This document shows, in pieces, positions 5,673 through 15,262 of a stretch of 64,000 nt of DNA. Position numbers and translations under genes: made by a program. This DNA is from Prevotella communis. Lineage in GTDB: Bacteria; Bacteroidota; Bacteroidia; Bacteroidales; Bacteroidaceae. Under the pieces are notes generated by a model that worked only from the letters and a program-made list of their open reading frames with translations, did no database searches and was not told where the DNA came from. Location of the stretch: positions 2,046,001 to 2,110,000 of the forward strand of contig NZ_CP091792.1 of the NCBI RefSeq assembly GCF_022024115.1, read 5' to 3'. Within the stretch, counting starts at the first letter, position 1. Every line of letters begins with the position of its first letter.

Positions 5673-8600
5673 ATGAACAGAAAACAATTAATCATCACGC
5701 TGCTCTGCCTGCTGATGCCCGCTATGTGTATGGCCATCGGATGGGACGAGCAGAAGTACCAGGAGATTGAGAAGAGCATCCAGCAGCCACAGATTGGCAA
5801 GGCCACGGTGCTGATTACCAAGAATGGCGCCAAGCCTGGCAACAGCGCTGCCGACAACCAGAAGGCTATCCAGAAGGCCATTGACAAATGCTCGAAGAAA
5901 GGTGGCGGACGCGTCGTCGTTCCCGCAGGCATGACATTCCAGACGGGTGCCATTCACCTGAAGAGTCACGTAAACCTGGTCGTCGAGGAAGGTGCCGTGC
6001 TGAAGTTTGTCTTCCAGCCCGAACTCTACCCCATCGTGGAGACCTCGTGGGAGGGACTGGACTGCTACAACCTGTCGCCCTGCATCTATGCCTTCCAGCA
6101 GACCGACATTGCCATCACGGGTAAGGGCACCATTGACGGTGGCGGTTCGAAGCAGACATGGTGGCCCTGGTGCGGTGCTGAGCGCTTCGGATGGAAGCCC
6201 GGCATGATTGCCCAGAAGCACGAGGCCCGTCCACGACTGCTGAAGAATGGCGAGGACGGCGTGCCGATGACCGACGAGAAGGGTAAGCGCACGAAGGAGC
6301 GCACCTTCGGACCGAAGGATGGTCTGCGCCCACAGCTGGTCAACTTCACTCAGTGTCAGCGCATCCTCATCGAGGACGTCACCCTGCTCGACTCACCTTT
6401 CTGGGTGATTCACCCCCTGAAATCGCAGGATATCACCGTGCGCGGCGTGCATATCAACAACGACGGTCCTAACGGCGACGGATGCGACCCTGAGTCATGC
6501 GACCGCGTGATGATAGAGAACTGCTTCTTCAACACGGGCGACGACTGTATAGCCATCAAGAGCGGACGCAACCGCGACGGACGTGAGCGTGCCATGCCTT
6601 CACAGAATATCATCATCCGCAACTGTGAGATGAAGAACGGACACGGCGGCGTGGTTATCGGTTCGGAGATCAGCGGCGGCGCGAAGAATATCTTTGCCCA
6701 CGACTGCGTGATGGACTCGCCCAATCTGGACCGTGTGCTGCGCATCAAGACCAACTCGTGCCGAGGCGGCATCATCGAGGATATCTTCGTGAAGAATATC
6801 ACGGTGGGCCAGTGCGGCGAGAGTGTGCTGAAAATCAACCTGGACTACGAGCACAACGAGATTTGCTGCCGCGGCAACTACCCCACGGTGCGCAATGTAC
6901 TGATGGAGAATGTCACCTGCGAGAAGTCGCGCTACGGTGTTCAGATCATCGGACTGGAAGAGGACACGTTCGTCAACGATATCACCGTGAGGAACTGTCG
7001 GTTCAACGGTGTGCAGCAGGGTAACACCATCACCGGCAAGACCCGCAACATCACCTTCGACAAGCTCTACGTGAACGGCGGACTGTCGCTCACCAAAATG
7101 CCCTACGAGCACTACTCGGAATGGATGACTCGCTCGGAGATGAAGCGCTATCCGAAGTCGTACCTGCTGGATTTCTCCACACGTCCGAAATGGAGCTACG
7201 TGATGGGCATCGAGCTGGAGAGCATGCTCGACACCTACCTGCGCTACGGCGGTCAGGACATCTTTGACTATTGCAAGCTCTACACCGACACGATGATTAA
7301 CGAGAAGGGTGAGATTCGCGGATACAACATCCTGGATTATAACCTGGACAATATCCGCACAGGTCATTTCGTGACGCGCATGTACCAGCAGTTGCCCGAA
7401 CAGAAAAACCTCATCGCCATGCAGACGCTGATGAAGCAGTTGCAGAACCAGCCCCGCACGGTGGTGGACAAGGTGTACTGGCACAAGGCTATCTATGCCT
7501 ACCAGGTATGGCTCGACGGTATCTTCATGGGACTGCCCTACCGTTGTCTGACAGCTCCCATCACGGAACGGAATGCTAAGTCCGTGACGAGCATCTACGA
7601 CGATGCCGTGGACCAGCTCACGATTACATATAACCGTACGCTCGACCCCAAGACCGGTCTGAACCGCCATGCCTATGATGAGAACAGGAACATGTTCTGG
7701 GCCGACAAGGAGACGGGGCTGAGTCAGCATTGCTGGGGACGCGCGCAGGGCTGGTACACGATGGCACTCATCGAGGTGCTGGATGCCGTGCCTGCCGACT
7801 ATCAGCGCCGCGGCGAACTCATAGAACTGCTGCAGAAGGATTTAGACGCCATCCTGAAATGGCAGGATAAGAAATCGGGCGTGTGGTATCAGGTGATGGA
7901 TTCTCCTGCCCGCGAGGGAAACTACCTGGAGAGCACCTGTTCGGCAATGTTTACCTACGCCCTCCTGAAGGCATACCGCAAGGGCTATGTAGGCACCAAA
8001 TACCGCGATGCTGGCATCAAGGCCTATCGTGGCATCATCAATAACTTCATCAAGGTCAACGACGACGAGACCATCTCGCTGACCAACTGCTGTTCGGTGG
8101 CAGGACTGGGGCCTGGCGTCAGCGCCGAGGTGGAGGCTGCCCTGAAGCGCATCAACCCCAAGGCAAATGTCAAGGAGAACAAGCGTCGCGACGGGTCGTA
8201 CAACTATTATCTCTCTGAGCAGATCCGCGACAACGACGCAAAGGGTCTGGGTCCGTTTATCTGGGCCAGTCTGGAGATGGAGCAGATGGGATTCACCACG
8301 GGGAACGTGATGAAGCCTATCAGCAGGCAGGCCGTGACAGGACGCAACAACCCCGTGATTACCAAGGCCGACCCCTTGGCTTCGCTCACCGTAGGTAACG
8401 GACATTTTGCCACCACGGTGGACGTGACGGGTCTGCAGAGTTTCCCTTTTGATTATGAGGCTGGTGTGCCCCTGACGGCGATGTCGGACTGGGGATGGCA
8501 CTCATTTCCTAACACCGGCCTCCTGAAACCATCTGAAAGTGAGAAAGAATTTGATCTGGGCCATGGTCACAAGGAGGTCTATGCCGTAGAATACAAGAAG

Positions 8601-10502
8601 GCAGAGGATGGTCGCCACAAGCAGGCCACCGAGTATTTCCGCGTGAACCCTCATCGTCTGAACCTGGGCATCATAGGACTCGACATGAAGGACGGCAACG
8701 GCAAGGAGATTACGCTGAACGACCTGTCGTATATCCGTCAGGAGCTGAAGCTCTACGATGGTGTCATTGAGTCCTCTTTCCGTGCCGACAACGAGCCCGT
8801 GGAGGTGACGACTGCCGCCCTGCAGGACAAGGATGCCGTGATTTACCGCATCAAGTCGGCCATGCTGAAAGACGGGCGCGCCAGGATCCGTATCCGTATG
8901 CCCTATCCCACCGGCAAGCATGCCGATGCGGCTGCCGACCTCACCAAACCAGAGCGTCACCAGTCGCGCATCATCATCAGCGACGGCCATGCAGCCATCA
9001 TTGAGCACACGCTCGACTCTGTGCGCTATTACCTGAAGCTCAACTGGGCTGGCAAGGGTGAACTCGTACGTATGGCCGAACACGACTATGTGCTGACCAC
9101 GTCGGATGATGTGCTGACAATCAAGGCAGAATACCTGGCCGACGCCACAACGAAGAAAGACAAATACGGGAACTACATCCCAGAGCCCGTCATCGTCTAT
9201 GACCAGGAACTCAAGAGTGTGCTCAAGGCGTGGAACCGCTGGTGGAACGAGGGGGCTATCGTGGATTTCTCGGAATGCAGCGACCCTCGTGCTAAGGAGC
9301 TGGAGCGCCGCGTGGTGCTCTCGCAATATCTCACGCAGGTGAACTGTGCCAACAATATGCCGCCTCAGGAGACAGGACTGACCTACAACTCATGGTTCGG
9401 ACGTCCGCATCTGGAGATGACGTGGTGGCACATGGTGGACTTCTCGCTCTGGAACCGTCCGAAGACGCTGGAGACGGTGCTGAAATGGTATAACACCACG
9501 GCTTATCCCGTAGCCAGGAAGATTGCTGGGCGTCAGGGATTCAAAGGTGTACGCTGGATGAAGATGACCGACCCCTGGGCTGGTGAGGCTCCTTCAAACA
9601 CGGGGTCGTTCCTGATCTGGCAACAGCCACATTATATATATATGGCTGAGGAGATGTATCGCGCCAATCCCAGTCAGGAGACGCTGATAAAATACGGTAA
9701 GCAGGTGGAGGAAACAGCTGCATTCATGGCCGATTTCGTCAGTCGTGATGCCAAGACCAGGAAGTACTTCCTGCAAGGGGCTACGGCCATGCAGGAGAGC
9801 ATGTCTAAGGATTTCTCCTATAACCATCCTTTCGAACTGGCTTATTGGCAGTACGGCCTCAGCGTGGCCAACCTGTGGCGTGAGCGTCAGGGCATAGAGC
9901 GCAACAAGCAATGGGATGATATCATCAGGCGCCTGACAGCCCTGCCCGTTCAGAAAGGTATCTACACGGCTGGCCTGCCCAAGGGCAAGACGGATAACCT
10001 GACAAGTTTCGACCCCTTCGATGCGGTGGCCAGTGGTGCCAAGCCAACGGTTGCCACAGAGACCTTCACAGAGAAATGCCGCAACGACCATCCAGCCGTG
10101 CTGGGTGCCTGCGGCATGTTGCCCGTATCCGACGTTAATCCTCTCTATTCAGAGAAGGTGATGAAAGCCACACTCGACGACGTGATGCAGAACTGGAACT
10201 GGGCTACGACCTGGGGATGGGACTACGGTATGGTGGCCATGACTGCTGCCCGCCTAGGTCAGCCCGAGACGGCCCTGAAGGCGCTGCTCATCGATACACA
10301 GAAGAATACATACCTGAAGAACGGGCACAACTTCCAGACCTCAGACCGTCTGCGTCTCTACCTGCCTGGCAATGGCGCCCTCCTCTCGGCTGTCGCCATG
10401 ATGTGTGCCGGATGGGACGGATGCGAGAACCCGTTCAATCCCGGTTTCCCACAAGACGGCACATGGAATGTACGCTGGGAGAACCTGCAGCGCATGCAGT
10501 AA
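5673..10502 (+). CDS. Three-domain pectin-degrading enzyme: GH28, GH105 and a third glycosidase-like domain
   Basis: The 1609-residue protein begins with a signal peptide (MNRKQLIITLL...CMA), so it acts in the periplasm or outside the cell. Residues ~25-490 form a GH28 beta-helix: NTGDDCIAIKSG with Asp290/Asp291, GHGGVVIGSE with His324, and RIKT; this family cleaves (rhamno)galacturonan. Residues ~515-880 form a GH105 unsaturated rhamnogalacturonyl hydrolase with WLDGIFMG (Asp615), WGRAQGW (688-694) and LTNCCSVAGLG. Residues ~893-1609 are a third, mostly helical domain opening with LTVGNGHFATTVD, which I cannot place in a numbered family. No frame break was seen across the 4.8 kb. There is no adjacent SusCD pair. 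ATG 5655 is an alternative start. Confidence 0.9.
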   Translation: MNRKQLIITLLCLLMPAMCMAIGWDEQKYQEIEKSIQQPQIGKATVLITKNGAKPGNSAADNQKAIQKAIDKCSKKGGGRVVVPAGMTFQTGAIHLKSHVNLVVEEGAVLKFVFQPELYPIVETSWEGLDCYNLSPCIYAFQQTDIAITGKGTIDGGGSKQTWWPWCGAERFGWKPGMIAQKHEARPRLLKNGEDGVPMTDEKGKRTKERTFGPKDGLRPQLVNFTQCQRILIEDVTLLDSPFWVIHPLKSQDITVRGVHINNDGPNGDGCDPESCDRVMIENCFFNTGDDCIAIKSGRNRDGRERAMPSQNIIIRNCEMKNGHGGVVIGSEISGGAKNIFAHDCVMDSPNLDRVLRIKTNSCRGGIIEDIFVKNITVGQCGESVLKINLDYEHNEICCRGNYPTVRNVLMENVTCEKSRYGVQIIGLEEDTFVNDITVRNCRFNGVQQGNTITGKTRNITFDKLYVNGGLSLTKMPYEHYSEWMTRSEMKRYPKSYLLDFSTRPKWSYVMGIELESMLDTYLRYGGQDIFDYCKLYTDTMINEKGEIRGYNILDYNLDNIRTGHFVTRMYQQLPEQKNLIAMQTLMKQLQNQPRTVVDKVYWHKAIYAYQVWLDGIFMGLPYRCLTAPITERNAKSVTSIYDDAVDQLTITYNRTLDPKTGLNRHAYDENRNMFWADKETGLSQHCWGRAQGWYTMALIEVLDAVPADYQRRGELIELLQKDLDAILKWQDKKSGVWYQVMDSPAREGNYLESTCSAMFTYALLKAYRKGYVGTKYRDAGIKAYRGIINNFIKVNDDETISLTNCCSVAGLGPGVSAEVEAALKRINPKANVKENKRRDGSYNYYLSEQIRDNDAKGLGPFIWASLEMEQMGFTTGNVMKPISRQAVTGRNNPVITKADPLASLTVGNGHFATTVDVTGLQSFPFDYEAGVPLTAMSDWGWHSFPNTGLLKPSESEKEFDLGHGHKEVYAVEYKKAEDGRHKQATEYFRVNPHRLNLGIIGLDMKDGNGKEITLNDLSYIRQELKLYDGVIESSFRADNEPVEVTTAALQDKDAVIYRIKSAMLKDGRARIRIRMPYPTGKHADAAADLTKPERHQSRIIISDGHAAIIEHTLDSVRYYLKLNWAGKGELVRMAEHDYVLTTSDDVLTIKAEYLADATTKKDKYGNYIPEPVIVYDQELKSVLKAWNRWWNEGAIVDFSECSDPRAKELERRVVLSQYLTQVNCANNMPPQETGLTYNSWFGRPHLEMTWWHMVDFSLWNRPKTLETVLKWYNTTAYPVARKIAGRQGFKGVRWMKMTDPWAGEAPSNTGSFLIWQQPHYIYMAEEMYRANPSQETLIKYGKQVEETAAFMADFVSRDAKTRKYFLQGATAMQESMSKDFSYNHPFELAYWQYGLSVANLWRERQGIERNKQWDDIIRRLTALPVQKGIYTAGLPKGKTDNLTSFDPFDAVASGAKPTVATETFTEKCRNDHPAVLGACGMLPVSDVNPLYSEKVMKATLDDVMQNWNWATTWGWDYGMVAMTAARLGQPETALKALLIDTQKNTYLKNGHNFQTSDRLRLYLPGNGALLSAVAMMCAGWDGCENPFNPGFPQDGTWNVRWENLQRMQ

Positions 10503-10533
10503 GATACCAGGAATGGGATAAAAAAACAGACAA

Positions 10534-10573
10534 GAAAAAGCGACGGGGAAACTTAATCCCCGTCGCTTTTTTC
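10534..10573. terminator. Bidirectional terminator
   Basis: AAAAAGCGACGGGG pairs with CCCCGTCGCTTTTT around a 9-base loop. The stop codon of the minus-strand channel gene lies in the loop and its last codons are in the stem. It serves both the pectinase gene and the channel gene. Confidence 0.9.
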
Positions 10574-11188
10574 TTCGCCCTGCAGAATGGGTAGCGATAT
10601 ATGGTAGCGCACGGCCAGGAAACGTATCAGGCACGTCACCACGAAACTCACCACAGCCGTGATTCCCACAGGCACGCCTAGTTCGATACCGCCCCAATAG
10701 GCCAGGCCACCGACGACGCAGGCCATCGCATAGATTTCCTTGTGGAAGATGACGGGTTCATTGTTCAGCAGCACATCACGAATCACACCTCCGGCAGCAC
10801 CCGTGATACAACCCATGATGATAGCCACCCAGAAGGCCTGTCCGGCATCAAGACTACGCTGGATACCGGCTATCGTGAAGAGGGCCAGTCCAAAGGTATC
10901 AAACACGAACCACGCATTCTTCAACGGTTCCATCCACTTGCTCATAAAAGCAACGGTGAGCAATGCCACCGCCGTACATATCATATAAATAGGTGTGGTC
11001 ATCCAGAAGATGGGTACGTCGAGTATCACATCACGTATCGTACCGCCACCAATAGCAACGGCAATACCACACACATAGCCACCGAACCAGTCGAAGTGCT
11101 TGGCTGCGGCATGACGAATTCCTGAGATAGCAAAGGCAAATGTACCCAGTAACTCAATAACTTTTATAATGATATCCTGGTTCATCAT
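10553..11188 (-). CDS. TRIC/UPF0126 family membrane channel protein
   Basis: The 211-residue protein has about seven membrane segments arranged as the duplicated domain of the trimeric intracellular cation channel (TRIC/UPF0126) family. The glycine-rich motifs GGGTIRDVILD and GAAGGVIRDVLL are the equivalent positions in the two halves. Family members form potassium-permeable channels in the inner membrane. The short acidic C-terminus is encoded within the shared terminator. A good -7 element lies just upstream, and the gene appears monocistronic. Confidence 0.9.
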   Translation of the reverse strand: MMNQDIIIKVIELLGTFAFAISGIRHAAAKHFDWFGGYVCGIAVAIGGGTIRDVILDVPIFWMTTPIYMICTAVALLTVAFMSKWMEPLKNAWFVFDTFGLALFTIAGIQRSLDAGQAFWVAIIMGCITGAAGGVIRDVLLNNEPVIFHKEIYAMACVVGGLAYWGGIELGVPVGITAVVSFVVTCLIRFLAVRYHISLPILQGEEKSDGD

Positions 11189-11203
11189 ATTGAAATTTGA
11201 CTA

Positions 11204-11211
11204 CAAAGGTA
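11204..11211 (-). promoter_or_regulatory. -7 element of the TRIC-type channel gene
   Basis: On the minus strand this reads TACCTTTG, 15 bp before the start codon at 11188. Confidence 0.65.
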
Positions 11212-11252
11212 CAATTTTTCTCTATTTTTTTCTTCATTTTTATTTTTTTTAT

Positions 11253-11260
11253 TATATTTG
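11253..11260 (+). promoter_or_regulatory. -7 element of the hybrid sensor kinase gene
   Basis: TATATTTG matches TAnnTTTG, 37 bp before the ATG at 11298, after a very T-rich stretch. Confidence 0.6.
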
Positions 11261-11297
11261 CACCGAGAATCAGAACTAAAAACCTGACCTTTATTCT

Positions 11298-12959
11298 ATG
11301 AAGCAAGGTTTAAAACTAAAAAACTACTGGCTGCTAGCCCTTATTACATGTACACTCCTCATGGCGTGCAGTAGCGATGATGACGAGATGATGCAACCGT
11401 CACCATTGGCTACCCATTTGGGCTTTGACCGGCAGAATCCGCTTATCTTCAGTATCGATGCCGACTATGCCCCACTGGAATTTGTGGACGAGAACGGCAC
11501 GCCACAAGGTTTTGACGTAGAGTTCACGGGCTTGCTGATGAAGCGTCTGGGCATTCCCTTTACATACCATCCCAATTCGTGGAAGAACGTAGCACCAGAT
11601 ATCATTCATGGTAATGTGGACCTCGGCATGATGATCTACTCGCCCTATCGCAAGGACAGCACCAACTACTCACGTGCCGTGTTCCGTCTCTATTATCAGG
11701 TGGTGTACCCGAAGAAAAGTGACGATGAGCGTTTTGACTTCCGCAACCTGGAGGGAAAGCGTATTGCCTACATGAACTCACGTCCCGTAGGTGAACTGCT
11801 GACCAGCGAGGGTGCGGTGAAGTTTAGCGTGACCAATCTGGACCAGGCCATGTGCGACCTGGTAAAGGGTAAGTATGACGCGGTTATCTGCTACCGCTAT
11901 CAGGCACGTTATCTCATAGACCTTCATCATTTTGACAACCTGCTTACTGACGACATCTCATTGCCTCCACGCGAATATTGCTACGTGAGCCATAGCAAGC
12001 AACTGATCCACTTCATAGACCGCGAACTGCTGAAGATGGAGATGGAAGGTGTGACGGATGAGGTATATACCATCAAGTCTACCTTTGGCGGTATCCGTAT
12101 CCCTTCGTGGGTATGGTATTTGTTGGGCGGCATTGCCATTCTGGCTCTGATCATCATCAACGTCATCTACAGCATGTCGCGCAAACAGTTGGAAAAGGCC
12201 AACATCGTGCTCGAGAAGGGTAACCAGGAATTGAAGCAACGCAACGAGGAACTGGTCATCGCACGTGAGAAAGCTCTAGAGTCAGACCGTATGAAGTCGG
12301 CATTCATCCAGAATATGACACACCAGATACGTACACCACTCAATATCGTGACGGGATTTGCACAGGTTATCAACAATGACTATGAGACGCTGCCGAAGGA
12401 CGAGATAAAGATGATGGTAGGACAGATGATGAAGAATACTGACGTCATCACGGCTATCATCACCAAACTCATTGACCTCTCTATCCAGGAGAGCCGACAC
12501 AGTATTGAGAAGCAAGACTTTGTATCGTGCAACAACCTCTGCCGTGAAGCGATTCGCAGGGTCAGCTTCACACACCAGGATACGGTAAAGGTAGACGTGG
12601 AGACAACTGTGCCAGACTCGCTGCTCATCCTCACCGATAAGATAGTTATACTGAAGGTGCTGCATGAGTTGCTCTCTAACGCCGATCAGTTCACTCCAAG
12701 CGGCAGCATCACATTGGGTTGCTATCAGCCGGATGAGGCAACGGTTTGTTTCAGCGTCACGGACACGGGACAAGGTATCCCTGAAGAGTACAGGCCAAAA
12801 ATATTCACGAAATTCTTCAAGCCCAATGAATTCTCAGAAGGTCTGGGCCTTGGTCTGACGCTCTGCCAGACGGCTGTAGAACAGATGGGTGGCAACATAC
12901 GGTTAGACGAAACATACACCACGGGTGCACGTTTCATCATCACGCTGCCTTTGAAATAA
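11298..12959 (+). CDS. Sensor histidine kinase with periplasmic SBP-type ligand domain
   Basis: This 553-residue protein starts with a lipoprotein-like signal (LLMACSS, Cys24). It continues with a type-3 extracellular solute-binding domain (about 45-260, FSIDADYAPLEFVDENG), a membrane helix (about 268-293) and a coiled coil (295-330). The kinase core has the H-box THQIRTPLN (His342), an N-box-like HELLSNADQFT, G1 DTGQGIP and G2 GLGLGLTLC. It should sense a small polar ligand, perhaps an amino acid, outside the inner membrane and phosphorylate a regulator. No response regulator is adjacent. A lipobox combined with a transmembrane kinase is odd; Cys24 might instead sit in an uncleaved signal anchor. 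Confidence 0.88.
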   Translation: MKQGLKLKNYWLLALITCTLLMACSSDDDEMMQPSPLATHLGFDRQNPLIFSIDADYAPLEFVDENGTPQGFDVEFTGLLMKRLGIPFTYHPNSWKNVAPDIIHGNVDLGMMIYSPYRKDSTNYSRAVFRLYYQVVYPKKSDDERFDFRNLEGKRIAYMNSRPVGELLTSEGAVKFSVTNLDQAMCDLVKGKYDAVICYRYQARYLIDLHHFDNLLTDDISLPPREYCYVSHSKQLIHFIDRELLKMEMEGVTDEVYTIKSTFGGIRIPSWVWYLLGGIAILALIIINVIYSMSRKQLEKANIVLEKGNQELKQRNEELVIAREKALESDRMKSAFIQNMTHQIRTPLNIVTGFAQVINNDYETLPKDEIKMMVGQMMKNTDVITAIITKLIDLSIQESRHSIEKQDFVSCNNLCREAIRRVSFTHQDTVKVDVETTVPDSLLILTDKIVILKVLHELLSNADQFTPSGSITLGCYQPDEATVCFSVTDTGQGIPEEYRPKIFTKFFKPNEFSEGLGLGLTLCQTAVEQMGGNIRLDETYTTGARFIITLPLK

Positions 12960-12973
12960 GAAAAAGCTATGGG

Positions 12974-14245
12974 TTATTCCTCAAAGCGTTTACCCCAATA
13001 GTTCACCATGCGCTGGTAGAGCTTTTCCTCGGCAGGATTATGCTGTCCGTGCCACAGACGCTTATCAACCAGTTCGTCAGGCATATACTGCTGGGGGGTA
13101 AAATGTCCGGGATAATCATGCGGATACTTATACCCATCGTGATAGCCCAGTTCTTTCATCAACTGCGTAGGCGCATTGCGGATAGGCAGGGGAACAGGTT
13201 GGTTGCCCGTCTCACGCACCAATGCCAGGGCAGCATCAATACCCAGATAGGCCGAGTTGCTCTTGGGCGACGTAGCCAGATAGACAGCACACTCAGCCAG
13301 GGCAATACGGGCCTCGGGCCATCCAATCTTCATCACCGTATCGAAAGCGGCATTAGCCAACAGCAGGGCATTAGGGTTAGCCAGACCAATATCCTCGGAA
13401 GCCGAAATCACCATTCGCCGTGCAATAAACTGCGGATCCTCACCACCTTCTATCATACGGGCCATCCAATAGAGGGCTGCATCGGGGTCGCTACCCCGGA
13501 TACTCTTGATAAAAGCAGAGATGATATCGTAGTGCATCTCACCATCCTTGTCGTATGCCAGCGGATTCTGTTGAAGGCGGGCCACTACGAGTTCGTCAGT
13601 AACAACGACATCACCACTCTCCGACTCTACCACCAGCTCCAGGATGTTCAGCAGTTTACGCGCATCACCACCACTATAGCGCAGCAATGCATCGGTCTCC
13701 TTCAGTTCTATATGGCGCTCCTTCAGGATGAGGTCCTTCGTGATGGCACGTTCCAGCAATTTAAGCAGGTCATCCTTTTCCAGCGACTTCAGTACATACA
13801 GCTGGCAACGTGACAGCAACGGACGTATCACCTCAAACGAGGGGTTCTCCGTTGTAGCGCCTATCAGCGTCACGATGCCCCGCTCCACAGCGCCCAACAG
13901 GGAATCCTGCTGCGACTTTGAGAAACGATGAATCTCGTCTATAAATAAAATAGGTGACGCCTCGTTGAAGAAACGTCCCTTTTGCGCCTTCTCTATCACG
14001 TCGCGCACATCCTTCACACCACTGGTCACGGCCGAGAGCGTATAAAAGGGCGTCTCTAACTTATTGGCAATAATCTGCGCCAATGTAGTTTTACCCACAC
14101 CCGGAGGTCCCCAAAGGATAAATGACGAGATGCGCCCCGAGTCAATCATTCGTCGGAGCACAGCCCCCTCGCCTACCAGGTGTTGCTGACCAATATAGTC
14201 ATCCAGCGAGCGCGGCCTGAGTCTTTCTGCTAAAGGTTCTGACAT
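12974..14245 (-). CDS. rarA: Replication-associated recombination protein A
   Basis: RarA (MgsA) is a clamp-loader-like AAA+ ATPase acting at stalled replication forks in the cytoplasm. The 423-residue protein is of usual length. It has the N-terminal PLAERLRPRSLDDYIGQ, Walker A GPPGVGKTT, Walker B ILFIDEIHRF, sensor 1 IGATTENPSF and the C-terminal region RMVISASEDIGLANP. The gene is convergent with the sensor kinase, with only 14 bp between stops. A -7 element lies just upstream. Confidence 0.96.
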   Translation of the reverse strand: MSEPLAERLRPRSLDDYIGQQHLVGEGAVLRRMIDSGRISSFILWGPPGVGKTTLAQIIANKLETPFYTLSAVTSGVKDVRDVIEKAQKGRFFNEASPILFIDEIHRFSKSQQDSLLGAVERGIVTLIGATTENPSFEVIRPLLSRCQLYVLKSLEKDDLLKLLERAITKDLILKERHIELKETDALLRYSGGDARKLLNILELVVESESGDVVVTDELVVARLQQNPLAYDKDGEMHYDIISAFIKSIRGSDPDAALYWMARMIEGGEDPQFIARRMVISASEDIGLANPNALLLANAAFDTVMKIGWPEARIALAECAVYLATSPKSNSAYLGIDAALALVRETGNQPVPLPIRNAPTQLMKELGYHDGYKYPHDYPGHFTPQQYMPDELVDKRLWHGQHNPAEEKLYQRMVNYWGKRFEE

Positions 14246-14255
14246 AATCTGTTTG

Positions 14256-14263
14256 CAAAATTA
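14256..14263 (-). promoter_or_regulatory. -7 element of rarA
   Basis: The minus strand reads TAATTTTG, 10 bp before the rarA start codon. Confidence 0.6.
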
Positions 14264-14350
14264 CGAAAAAAGGAGCGAACCGCAAAGGATTATCACGCTT
14301 TTATTTTTACTTTTTTTTCGACAAATTCCTTGTATATCGATTTTTTATTG

Positions 14351-14358
14351 TATCTTTG
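14351..14358 (+). promoter_or_regulatory. -7 element of the acidic-tail protein gene
   Basis: TATCTTTG lies 36 bp before the ATG at 14395 and is divergent from the rarA promoter. Confidence 0.65.
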
Positions 14359-14394
14359 CGGTGTGAAACTAGAAAAACAAGAAAATAAAGAAGT

Positions 14395-15204
14395 ATGGAA
14401 CAGCAAGCAGAGAAGAAAGCGCTGACACTGAAGACGCTAACGAAAAGCACAGTGTGGGACATCCAGGAGAATGATATCTTCCGTATGTGGGAAGGTGCCG
14501 ACAAGGATGTAGAGGTTAAGGAAAACTATCGTCATTTCGTAGATATTATCCGCTCGGCCTTCATGATTGAGGAAGTGCCTGGCGACTCAAAACTCATACA
14601 GGCAAAATATGAGAAGCTGGGATACAAGGTAGCACAGGTAAAACTGGATGGTGACCAGAAAATCACATGGGCCATCAAGAAGCGCCCCATCATGCGCGTC
14701 ACAGACCTGACCTACGAGAATATCCGTCATATCACGGCTGCTAAGCTTATTGAGGTGCTGGACCGTAACTTCGGTGGCGGATGGGATTCTCTGTCACAGA
14801 GCATCAAGGACATCATTGAGAGTGGCTTTGACATCTCTACAACCACGCTGCCCAAAGACCGTCTGCACAAGAAGGGCGGATTGTACGAGAAAAAGGTAGC
14901 CGATGGTTTTGAGGTGCTGGAAGTAGCAAAGGGTTCCTGGATAGAGGCCATCTTTGCGAAGGTGAAGCCCGAGAGCGAGAAGCCACGCATGAAGTTCAAC
15001 TCATTCAGTAGCGATGAGGATGAGGACGACGATGCAGATGTAATCATTGAGGACAACTACAACAAGCCCGATGAGGACGATGTGGAGATTGAGGGTCCCA
15101 ACGATGATGATATCACAGAGGACAACTACTCAACGATGATGGACTTAGGAAGCGGTGATCCTGATGAGGAAGCCGAGAACTTGTCTGACTACGGAGACGA
15201 GTAA
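14395..15204 (+). CDS. Conserved-looking cytoplasmic protein with acidic tail, unknown function
   Basis: I do not recognise this 269-residue protein. It has no signal peptide or membrane segment. Residues 1-200 look like a folded mixed alpha/beta region with charged helices (for example IRHITAAKLIEVLDRNFGGG) and a Lys-rich segment at RLHKKGGLYEKK. From about residue 203 to the end it is almost all Asp/Glu with Asn-Tyr patches; DNYNKPDEDD and EDNYSTMMD share a repeated EDNY. Such tails often mimic nucleic acid or regulate binding. The gene has its own promoter and a terminator shared with maf. Confidence 0.75.
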   Translation: MEQQAEKKALTLKTLTKSTVWDIQENDIFRMWEGADKDVEVKENYRHFVDIIRSAFMIEEVPGDSKLIQAKYEKLGYKVAQVKLDGDQKITWAIKKRPIMRVTDLTYENIRHITAAKLIEVLDRNFGGGWDSLSQSIKDIIESGFDISTTTLPKDRLHKKGGLYEKKVADGFEVLEVAKGSWIEAIFAKVKPESEKPRMKFNSFSSDEDEDDDADVIIEDNYNKPDEDDVEIEGPNDDDITEDNYSTMMDLGSGDPDEEAENLSDYGDE

Positions 15205-15230
15205 TCCCTGACAGAATAAGCAGAAAAATA

Positions 15231-15262
15231 AATTAGCCATCTTCAAATGAAGGTGGCTAATT
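15231..15262. terminator. Bidirectional hairpin between the acidic-tail gene and maf
   Basis: AATTAGCCATCTTCA pairs with TGAAGGTGGCTAATT (one G-T) around a short loop. The maf stop codon lies within the right arm. Confidence 0.75.

Noticed and set aside
6600..9326. Long minus-strand open frames within the pectinase gene (for example 6600-7730 and 8502-9326)
   Set aside because: They are mirror frames of a GC-rich gene whose plus-strand translation has clear GH28 and GH105 motifs.
5673..10502. Pectinase fusion as two or three genes joined by sequencing error
   Set aside because: No stop, start or promoter signal was seen at the domain borders and the linker sequences are continuous, but this can only be settled by read data.
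13040..13813. Plus-strand open frame opposite rarA
   Set aside because: The minus-strand product has a complete AAA+ ATPase; the plus-strand one has no family features and no promoter.
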